Positions 1 to 5,841 of a DNA stretch of 64,000 nucleotides are shown one piece after another. Positions within the stretch are counted from its first letter, which is position 1. The number at the start of each line of letters is the position of its first letter. Below the pieces are notes generated by a model. The model saw only the letters and a list, made by a program, of their open reading frames with translations, had not been told where the DNA came from and did not search any database. Both the position numbers and the translations under genes were made by a program. The DNA is taken from NCBI RefSeq assembly GCF_021026295.1, contig NZ_JAJNDA010000004.1, forward strand, positions 248,001 to 312,000. The letters run 5' to 3'. Source of the DNA: Actinomycetospora soli (GTDB lineage: Bacteria > Actinomycetota > Actinomycetes > Mycobacteriales > Pseudonocardiaceae).

Positions 1-44
1 AGGTCGCGGGTGAAGTGGGCCGCCGCCGCGGCGATGCGGAGCAC
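1..44 (-). CDS. Start of a second carbon-nitrogen hydrolase (truncated by window edge)
   Basis: Only the first 14 codons are in the window, reading leftward from a GTG at 44. The visible peptide, VLRIAAAAAHFTRDL, closely resembles the N-terminus of the adjacent nitrilase-family protein (MLTFAAAAEGFVRDL), so this looks like a tandem paralogue. It begins 11 bases beyond the TAG stop of that gene on the same strand, so it is probably the next cistron of the operon. Family assignment rests only on this short resemblance; the catalytic region lies outside the window. Confidence 0.55.
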   Translation of the reverse strand, partial: MLRIAAAAAHFTRD

Positions 45-55
45 GGTGGCGGGGC

Positions 56-895
56 CTAGGCCGGGACGGACGCGTAGCTCGCCTGCCGTCGGTCGCGCAG
101 GTGGCCCATGAACCGCCGGGCGGAGTCCACGGCGTCGTCGACGTCGATCGACGCGACGGCCAGGCCGGCGCGGGTGCCGGTGGTGTCGAGCACCTCCCCG
201 CCCGGGTCGACGACCTTCGCGCTGGCCACGAGCTGCATCGACCCGAACTCGCCGGCCTGGTTCGCCGACACCCAGACGATCTGGTTCTCCAGCGCCCGGG
301 CCCGGTCGAACAGGTCGAAGCGGCGGGTCCAGCGGTCGTCGGCGAGCACCGGCGCCCGGTTCGTCCGGGAGGCGGGCCACGCCGACATGCAGACCACGAC
401 CCGCGCCCCGTCGACGGCCAGCGCGCGGGCGGCCTCGGGGAACGCCTTGTCGTAACAGATCATCATCCCCATGCGCCCGACCGGGGAGTCGAACGCGGCG
501 AACCGGTCGCCCGCGGCGTAGGAGTTGTTCTCGTCCAGCGGCTGGTGGACCTTGCGGTGCCGCCCGAGCACGCCGTCCCCGTGCACCGCGACGGCGCTGT
601 TGTAGGGCCGCCCGTCGGACGCGGCGTCGCCGCGCTCGCAGTAGCCCGCGGTGACCACGAGGTCGCCCGCCAGCGCCGCCAGGCGCGCGATCTCGAGACC
701 GTCCGGGTCGAGCTGCGGCGGCACGTCGTCCGGATCGCCGTGCAGCGACGACAGGTAGCCCCCGAGCGCGGCCTCCGGCAGCGCGAGCAGGTCGGCCCCG
801 GCCGCGCGGGCCCGGCCGATCAGGGTCTCGATGCGCCGGAAGTCCTCGTCCAGGTCGCGGACGAAGCCCTCCGCGGCGGCGGCGAACGTGAGCAT
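56..895 (-). CDS. Nitrilase-superfamily carbon-nitrogen hydrolase (Nit1C-like cluster)
   Basis: A 279-residue cytoplasmic hydrolase of the CN-hydrolase fold, expected to attack a C-N bond of a nitrile, amide or carbamoyl substrate through a covalent thioester. The Glu-Lys-Cys triad is visible: E41 in LALPEAAL, K115 in HRKVHQP and C147 in MMICYDKAFPE. It is shorter than typical Nit6803-type nitrilases (about 340 residues), and the region after the catalytic Cys looks amidase-like, so true nitrile hydrolysis is not certain. Its ATG overlaps the TGA of the upstream GNAT/AIRS gene (ATGA), implying translational coupling. The neighbouring radical SAM, AIR-synthase-like and flavoprotein genes match the conserved Nit1C set (MSMEG_0566-0572), which has been linked to nitrogen starvation and cyanide assimilation. 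Confidence 0.85.
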   Translation of the reverse strand: MLTFAAAAEGFVRDLDEDFRRIETLIGRARAAGADLLALPEAALGGYLSSLHGDPDDVPPQLDPDGLEIARLAALAGDLVVTAGYCERGDAASDGRPYNSAVAVHGDGVLGRHRKVHQPLDENNSYAAGDRFAAFDSPVGRMGMMICYDKAFPEAARALAVDGARVVVCMSAWPASRTNRAPVLADDRWTRRFDLFDRARALENQIVWVSANQAGEFGSMQLVASAKVVDPGGEVLDTTGTRAGLAVASIDVDDAVDSARRFMGHLRDRRQASYASVPA

Positions 896-2421
896 CAGGC
901 CCTCCCGAGTCCGGTCACGGTGTCCGTGACCGCTGTCGTCGTCTCCCCGTCGGGCCAGCGCAGCGCGACGCCCGTCCCCTCCACCAGCTCCCCGCACGCG
1001 TTCCCGACGGCGGGTCCCGCGGCCGGGAGCGGCGCCCCCGGCTCGTCGGTGGTGAGCAGGGCGAAGCCCGGGAAGCAGGTGAACCAGTCGGCCACCCCCA
1101 CCCCGGCGGGTCGCGGCACGGCGGCCACGTCCAGCACGGCGCCCGTGCCGCTCGCCTCGGCGAGCATCCCGAGGGTCCCGACGAGGCCCGCCATGCTCAC
1201 GTCCTTGGCCGCGGCCGGGCGGTACGGGGCGTCCGGGCCGATCGCGCCGACCATCGCGCGCAGCTCCTCGGGGCGGCGCCGCGAGGTGGTGTCGAACTGG
1301 CGGCCGGTGTACCCGGGACGCCACCCGCCGTCGAGATCGGCGGTCAGGCGCACCGCGTGCCCGACCCGTCCGCCCCCCGCGGGGACGGGTCGGCGGGACG
1401 CGTGGCGCAGCGGAGCCGGACCTGACGGCGTCGTGGTGCCGAGCGCCGTGACGGCGAGGGAGGCCGGGACGTCGACCGTGGTGTGTCCGCCGAGGACCGG
1501 CACGCCGTAGGCGTCGGCCGCCGCGCGCAGGCCGCGCAGCACCCGCCCGACCGCGGCCGCGTCCGCGCCGCCCACGGCGTCGAGCAGGCCCACGGGCCGC
1601 GCGCCCATGGCGGCGAGGTCGTTGAGGTTCACCAGCACCGAGCACCAGCCCGCCCACTCCGGGTCGCGCTCGACCATCGCGGGCAGGATCGCGTCGCAGG
1701 CGGCGACCACGTCGGTGCCGGGGACGGGGGCGCCGTCGTCGCCGACGAAGCCCGGCGGGGCGAGGCCCGCGACGAGGTCGGCCAGCGGGGCCTTCGTGGC
1801 CGCGACGAGACGCCGGATGCGGTCCATCGGGTGGCGCATCCGCACGTGCGCGACGCCGCCGACGGTGCGGGACGGCGCGACCGTGTCCCAGCCGAGGCGG
1901 GTGAACAGGGCCGTGTTCGGCGCCTGCACCTCCGCCTCGAAGCGCAGCACGCCCGCGGTCTCCGCGCGGGCGACGGCGGCCCGGACCAGGGTGGCGCCGA
2001 TCCGGATCCCGGCGCGCCGCCGGCCGGACGGTGCGACCGCGAGACGGCTGCCGGTCCACCAGCCGAGGTCGGGCTCGCCGGGCCGGGCGGGACCGAGCCG
2101 GACGCCGCCGAGCACGGTGCCGTCGGGGTCGCGGGCCACGAGCACCAGCGCGCGGGGATCGGTGTCGACGTCGTCGAGGTCGTCGTGGGCGAACACCCGC
2201 TGCTCGTCGACGAACACCGCGCGGCGCAGGGCGCGGTGCGCCACGACGTCGGGGTGGGTCGCGTCCGCGGCCGGCGCCTCGGAGACCGTGACGTCACGGC
2301 GGGGGTGCACGAGCCCGCCGAGGATCTCCTCGGCGGCGGTCAGGGCCCTCCCCCGTGGCAGGAAAGCGTCGTTGCTGTCAGCCAGTGGCAGGAAGGCCAC
2401 GTCGTCGAACGGCGGTGCCAT
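895..2421 (-). CDS. MSMEG_0567/sll0787-type protein: GNAT domain fused to AIR-synthase-like domain
   Basis: A 508-residue two-domain protein. Residues about 45-200 look like a GNAT acyltransferase (FVDEQRVF, then a basic RRRAGIRIGATLVR acyl-CoA loop and a typical LFTRLGWD ending). Residues about 200-508 look like the PurM/AIR-synthase ATP-binding fold (VVAACDAILPAM, LNDLAAMGARPVGLLDA, GGHTTVD). In several bacteria these are separate Nit1C genes (NitE, NitF); here they are one chain. Substrates are unknown. The ATG at 2421 is 5 bases after the TGA of the upstream radical SAM gene, and the stop overlaps the nitrilase start. A GC palindrome at 1361-1393 falls where AIRS homologues keep a compact strand and gives the odd stretch RHASRRPVPAGGGRVGHAV, which looks like an in-frame insertion. 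Confidence 0.8.
   Translation of the reverse strand: MAPPFDDVAFLPLADSNDAFLPRGRALTAAEEILGGLVHPRRDVTVSEAPAADATHPDVVAHRALRRAVFVDEQRVFAHDDLDDVDTDPRALVLVARDPDGTVLGGVRLGPARPGEPDLGWWTGSRLAVAPSGRRRAGIRIGATLVRAAVARAETAGVLRFEAEVQAPNTALFTRLGWDTVAPSRTVGGVAHVRMRHPMDRIRRLVAATKAPLADLVAGLAPPGFVGDDGAPVPGTDVVAACDAILPAMVERDPEWAGWCSVLVNLNDLAAMGARPVGLLDAVGGADAAAVGRVLRGLRAAADAYGVPVLGGHTTVDVPASLAVTALGTTTPSGPAPLRHASRRPVPAGGGRVGHAVRLTADLDGGWRPGYTGRQFDTTSRRRPEELRAMVGAIGPDAPYRPAAAKDVSMAGLVGTLGMLAEASGTGAVLDVAAVPRPAGVGVADWFTCFPGFALLTTDEPGAPLPAAGPAVGNACGELVEGTGVALRWPDGETTTAVTDTVTGLGRA
1001..1015. repeat. Copy of dispersed TTCCCGACGNCGGGT element inside GNAT/AIRS gene
   Basis: The bases ttcccgacggcgggt match a short near-palindromic element seen many times in this window. 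On the coding (minus) strand it contributes the residues PAVGN near the protein's C-terminus. It stays in frame. Confidence 0.6.
1361..1393. repeat. GC-rich inverted repeat inside the AIR-synthase domain
   Basis: Perfect 11-bp arms, ccgacccgtcc at 1361-1371 and ggacgggtcgg at 1383-1393, flank an 11-base loop. The arms contain the same CGACCCG/CGGGTCG core as the dispersed CCCGACGNCGGGTC elements. It lies inside an open gene without breaking the frame. Confidence 0.7.
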
Positions 2422-2426
2422 CGCGA

Positions 2427-3548
2427 TCAGCCCCCCGCCGCGGACAGGGCCGAGCAGGCCCCGCAGGCCGCGCAGCCCGCCGCCTGGTCGGCGCCGCGCA
2501 TGCCGGCCGCGCGCAGGGCCGCCGCGACGCGGGCGGTGACGTCGGCGAGCAGACCCGGGTCGGGCGCGGGGTCGCCGTCGGCGAACGCGAGGGTGCCGGG
2601 GATCGGGCGGTAGGGGACGACGAAGGGGTACACCCCGGCGTCGATCAGGCGCTCCGCGCCGGCGACCAGCTCGTCGGGGTCCTCCCCGAGGCCGACGATG
2701 AGGTAGGTGGAGACGGCGTTGCGGCCGAAGAGCCGGACGCTCTCGTGCCACGCCGTCCAGTACTGCTCCAGGGGCACCGTCGCCTTGCCCGGCATCCAGC
2801 GCCGGCGGACGGCGTCGTCGAGGGACTCGACGTGGATGCCGATCGCGTCGGCCCCCGCGTCGCGCAGCGCCTGCAGCGCCGCCAGGTCGTCGGGCGCGGG
2901 CGGCTCGCACTGCGCCTGGATCGGCAGGCCCGGCACGGCGGCCCGGACCGCCGCGGTGCAGCGGGCGAGGTGGCGGGCGCCCCGGTCGCGGCCGTTGCTG
3001 GTGCCCGTCGTCATGACCATCTGGCGGACGCCGTCGAGCCGGACCGCGGCCTCGGCGACCTCCGCGAGCTGGGCGGGGGTCTTCACCGCCGTCGTCGCGC
3101 CGCTGCGCAGCGACTGCTCGATGGCGCAGAAGCGGCAGCGGTCGGCAGCGTCGTCGTCCGAGCCGTAGCGCACGCAGGTCTGCACGACCGTCGTCGCGAG
3201 CACGTCGTCGCCGTGCAGCCGCGCGATCTGCTCGTAGCGGACGCCGTCGGCGGTGGTGAGGTCGTAGAAGGCGGGCCGGGCGACCGTGTCGACCTCGACG
3301 CCGAGGTCGGTCACCCCGCCGTCGGGGCCGGTGCGCACGAGCCGGCCGTCCCGGAGCCGGAAGGGGCTCGACGGGTCGATCGGCAGGGTGGTCCGCAACC
3401 CGTCGACGAGCAGGTGCCCGTCGTCGGAGGGGCCGGCACCGCCGGGGCGACGCAGGGGGATGGTGGAACCGAGGTCGACCGCGACACCGCGGACGGCCAC
3501 CTCGGCACGGACGTCGAGCCCGGACCGGGACTCAGCGGGAGCGGACAC
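2427..3548 (-). CDS. Radical SAM protein, MSMEG_0568 family
   Basis: A 373-residue radical S-adenosylmethionine enzyme, cytoplasmic and oxygen sensitive. The cluster-binding motif is the wide form CX12CX2C (CVRYGSDDDAADRCRFC), typical of this family rather than CX3CX2C. A second Cys group sits at the extreme C-terminus (CAACGACSAL) and may hold an auxiliary Fe-S cluster. The reaction is unknown. The start is taken as GTG 3548 because AGGAGGT lies 6 bases upstream; an open frame continues about 25 codons further but would run through the hairpin at 3581-3626. The gene lies between the Sll0783-type gene and the GNAT/AIRS gene on the same strand, as in Nit1C clusters. Confidence 0.85.
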   Translation of the reverse strand: MSAPAESRSGLDVRAEVAVRGVAVDLGSTIPLRRPGGAGPSDDGHLLVDGLRTTLPIDPSSPFRLRDGRLVRTGPDGGVTDLGVEVDTVARPAFYDLTTADGVRYEQIARLHGDDVLATTVVQTCVRYGSDDDAADRCRFCAIEQSLRSGATTAVKTPAQLAEVAEAAVRLDGVRQMVMTTGTSNGRDRGARHLARCTAAVRAAVPGLPIQAQCEPPAPDDLAALQALRDAGADAIGIHVESLDDAVRRRWMPGKATVPLEQYWTAWHESVRLFGRNAVSTYLIVGLGEDPDELVAGAERLIDAGVYPFVVPYRPIPGTLAFADGDPAPDPGLLADVTARVAAALRAAGMRGADQAAGCAACGACSALSAAGG

Positions 3549-3580
3549 GCGGGGACCTCCTTCGATGTGCGGCGGGGCCG

Positions 3581-3626
3581 CCCGTGAGTACTCGTGACGG
3601 CGATGACCGTCACCAGTACTCACGGG
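3581..3626. repeat. Intercistronic hairpin, 20-bp arms, 6-base loop
   Basis: The left arm at 3581-3600 (cccgtgagtactcgtgacgg) and right arm at 3607-3626 pair over 20 positions with one mismatch; the loop is cgatga. There is no T-tract. It sits between the Sll0783-type gene and the radical SAM gene, just upstream of the latter's AGGAGGT. It could be a partial terminator, an RNA-processing or stability element, or a dispersed extragenic palindrome. Confidence 0.8.
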
Positions 3627-3636
3627 CCGGAGGCAC

Positions 3637-4155
3637 CTAGAGCTGGTAGGTGGAATTGATGATCGCGCCCTTGCGTGCGTAGTAGATGAGCGCGTCCTGG
3701 ACGTCGAGCGGGTGCGTCGGGATGACGCCCTCGATCAGGTCCTCCTCGCGGGCGCCGTGCAGCGAGAGCCCGAATCGGCAGCAGAACACCTTGCCGCCCT
3801 CGGCCATGAACGTCTTCAGCTGGTCGTTGATGTTGTGCTCGCCCGGGAAGGCCGAGGTCCCCGTCGTCGGGAACCCGCGGGTGGCGAGGCAGTTCAGCGA
3901 GCCGGGGCCGTAGAAGTACATGGCCGACTCGAAGCCCTTGCGCAGCGCTCGCGTGGCCTGCAGCACGGCGACGAAGCTGACCGACGACTCGTGGGCGATG
4001 CCGTGGACCAGCGTGAAGTAGGTCTCGCCGCTCTCGGCCTGCAGGTCGGGGAAGACCTTGGTGCCGCCGTAGATGCTGGACCCCTCGGGCAGCGAGGGGT
4101 GCGGGATCTCGTCGAGGCTCTTCTGCTCGACGTCGGACAGTTCGGCCGTGGTCAT
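3637..4155 (-). CDS. MSMEG_0572/Sll0783-family nitrogen-starvation response protein
   Basis: A 172-residue cytoplasmic protein with the features of the Sll0783 family: an N-terminal IYGGTKVFPDLQ segment, a central LVHGIAHESSVSFVAVLQATRALRKGF segment that recalls DsrE-like folds, the FYGPGSLNCLATRGFP motif and a conserved CCRFG pair of cysteines. In cyanobacteria its relative responds to nitrogen starvation; the molecular function is unknown. The ATG at 4155 is preceded by AGGAG. This is the first gene of the leftward cluster, transcribed from the region shared with the divergent flavin oxidoreductase, and it is separated from the next gene by a strong hairpin. Confidence 0.85.
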   Translation of the reverse strand: MTTAELSDVEQKSLDEIPHPSLPEGSSIYGGTKVFPDLQAESGETYFTLVHGIAHESSVSFVAVLQATRALRKGFESAMYFYGPGSLNCLATRGFPTTGTSAFPGEHNINDQLKTFMAEGGKVFCCRFGLSLHGAREEDLIEGVIPTHPLDVQDALIYYARKGAIINSTYQL

Positions 4156-4420
4156 GACGGTCTCCTGACGGTGGCGGGGATTCGGGGCCGGCGCCGCGAC
4201 CGGGTGGGACCCGGGGTGCCGTTGCCGCAGAAGCTCACCAACCGTGCGTGTCGGATTCGTTTCCGAGTGACTACGACCCCGTGTCCGGTCGGGCCGTTCA
4301 TGACCCCCGTGTTGCGAAACACGCCGAAATGCAGCGGCCCTCCGCGCGCAACCATTCGGAAACACTTCGGGCGAACGCTGCCGTCATTCGTGCCCACGCC
4401 TCGGGAAGGAACACCCGGCC
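4156..4420. promoter_or_regulatory. Divergent promoter region of the Nit1C-like cluster with GlnR-like half-sites
   Basis: This 265-bp spacer is locally AT-richer than the genes around it. It contains GCAAC-N6-GAAAC at 4348-4363, close to the actinobacterial GlnR consensus GTnAC-N6-GAAAC (one mismatch). On the minus strand it contains GAAAC-N6-GACAC at 4263-4248. A third GAAAC occurs at 4316-4320, inside the 14-base hairpin gtgttgcgaaacac. Such sites would fit nitrogen control of the cluster, but the motif is degenerate and no clear -35/-10 pair was found. Confidence 0.35.
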
Positions 4421-5758
4421 ATGACCGTCACGCCGCTCCCTGCACGCGGCCGCCCCGACGTCCCGGGCGACCTCACCGGAGTCCACCGTCCCGTGGTCGT
4501 CATCGGCGGCGGCCAGGCCGGCCTGTCGATGAGCCGCTGCCTGGACCGGGCCGGCGTCGACCACCTCGTCCTCGAGCGCGACTCCGTGGCGCACTCGTGG
4601 AAGACCTACCGGTGGGACACGTTCTGTCTCGTCACGCCGAACTGGCAGTGCGCCCTGCCGGACTTCCCCTACCGCGGGGACGACCCGCACGGGTTCATGG
4701 TGCGGAGCCAGATCGTCGACTACCTCGAGGCGTACCGGGACTTCGTCGACCCGCCGCTGCTCGAGGGCGTCGGCGTCACCCGCCTGTTCCGCGACGACCA
4801 CGGCACCTACCACCTCGCGACGACCGCGGGCGAGTGCACGGCCGACCAGGTCGTCGTCGCGACCGGCGGCTACCACACCCCGATCACGCCGCCGATGTCG
4901 CAGCCGCTGCCCGCGCACGTCGTGCAGGTCCAGTCGCAGGACTACAGGAGCGGCGCGCAGCTGCCGCCGGGCGAGGTGCTCGTCGTCGGGTCGGGGCAGT
5001 CCGGCGCGCAGATCGCCGAGGACCTGCACCTCGAGGGCCGGCGGGTGCACCTCGTCGTCGGGGACGCCCCGCGGGTCGCCCGGTTCTACCGCGGCCGCGA
5101 CGTCACCGACTGGCTCGACGAGATGGGCTACTACCGCATGCCCGTCACCGAGCACCCGCGCCGCGAGGCCGTCCGGGCGCAGGCCAACCACTACGTCACC
5201 GGGCGCGACGGCGGGCGCGACATCGACCTGCGCGCCCACGCCCGCGACGGCATGCGGCTCTACGGGCTCATGACCGACCACCGCGACGGCATGCTGCACT
5301 TCGACCCCGACCTCACCGAACGCCTCGACCACGCCGACGAGGTCTCCGAGTCGATCAAGGACACGATCGACAAGTACATCGCCACGCAGCAGATCGACGC
5401 GCCCACCGAGGAGCGGTACACCCCGGTCTGGCGTCCGTCCGCCGAGACCACCGAGCTCGACCTCGCGTCCTCCGGCATCACGTCCGTCGTCTGGTGCATC
5501 GGGTTCCGACAGAACTTCTCGTGGATCGACGTGCCGGTCTTCTCCGGCCGCGGCGCCCCCGGGCACCAGCGCGGCGTGACGAGCGCACCGGGCCTGTACT
5601 TCCTGGGCCTGCCGTGGCAGTGGACGTGGGGCTCGGGGCGGTTCTCCGGCGTCGGCGACGACGCCCGCTACCTCGCCGAGCGCATCCGCTCCCAGCGCGG
5701 GCTCACCGGCACCGGCGGCCGCGGCGACGTCTGCAACGTGCTGGCGCTGGGCAGCTGA
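4421..5758 (+). CDS. MSMEG_0569-family flavin-dependent oxidoreductase
   Basis: A 445-residue flavoprotein with two Rossmann motifs. GGGQAG, near residue 30, should bind FAD, and GSGQSG, near residue 190, should bind NADPH; this is the layout of flavin monooxygenase/Trk-type enzymes. It carries the SWKTYRWDTFCLVTPNW segment characteristic of the MSMEG_0569 group. Substrate is unknown; in Nit1C clusters this is the NitH-type component. The ATG at 4421 has GGAAGGA upstream. It diverges from the five leftward Nit1C genes and is followed at once by a strong hairpin, so it is probably monocistronic. Confidence 0.85.
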   Translation: MTVTPLPARGRPDVPGDLTGVHRPVVVIGGGQAGLSMSRCLDRAGVDHLVLERDSVAHSWKTYRWDTFCLVTPNWQCALPDFPYRGDDPHGFMVRSQIVDYLEAYRDFVDPPLLEGVGVTRLFRDDHGTYHLATTAGECTADQVVVATGGYHTPITPPMSQPLPAHVVQVQSQDYRSGAQLPPGEVLVVGSGQSGAQIAEDLHLEGRRVHLVVGDAPRVARFYRGRDVTDWLDEMGYYRMPVTEHPRREAVRAQANHYVTGRDGGRDIDLRAHARDGMRLYGLMTDHRDGMLHFDPDLTERLDHADEVSESIKDTIDKYIATQQIDAPTEERYTPVWRPSAETTELDLASSGITSVVWCIGFRQNFSWIDVPVFSGRGAPGHQRGVTSAPGLYFLGLPWQWTWGSGRFSGVGDDARYLAERIRSQRGLTGTGGRGDVCNVLALGS

Positions 5759-5764
5759 CGTCGG

Positions 5765-5799
5765 CCGGGTGCACGCAGTGCGTCACTGCGTGCACCCGG
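5765..5799. terminator. Perfect 16-bp hairpin after the flavin oxidoreductase gene
   Basis: Arms at 5765-5780 (ccgggtgcacgcagtg) and 5784-5799 are perfectly complementary around a 3-base loop. It begins 7 bases after the stop, which suits an intrinsic terminator, though no T-run follows, as is common in high-GC actinobacteria. The reverse complement of its right side reappears inside the coding sequence at 39649-39669. Confidence 0.75.
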
Positions 5800-5841
5800 T
5801 GACGGGAACGGCGCATCGTCGCGCGGCGGCACAATGACGCG

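Noticed and set aside
4298-5566. Long minus-strand open frames across the flavin oxidoreductase gene
   Set aside because: Translations are shadow frames of a GC-rich gene, without conserved motifs; the plus-strand protein has clear flavin motifs.
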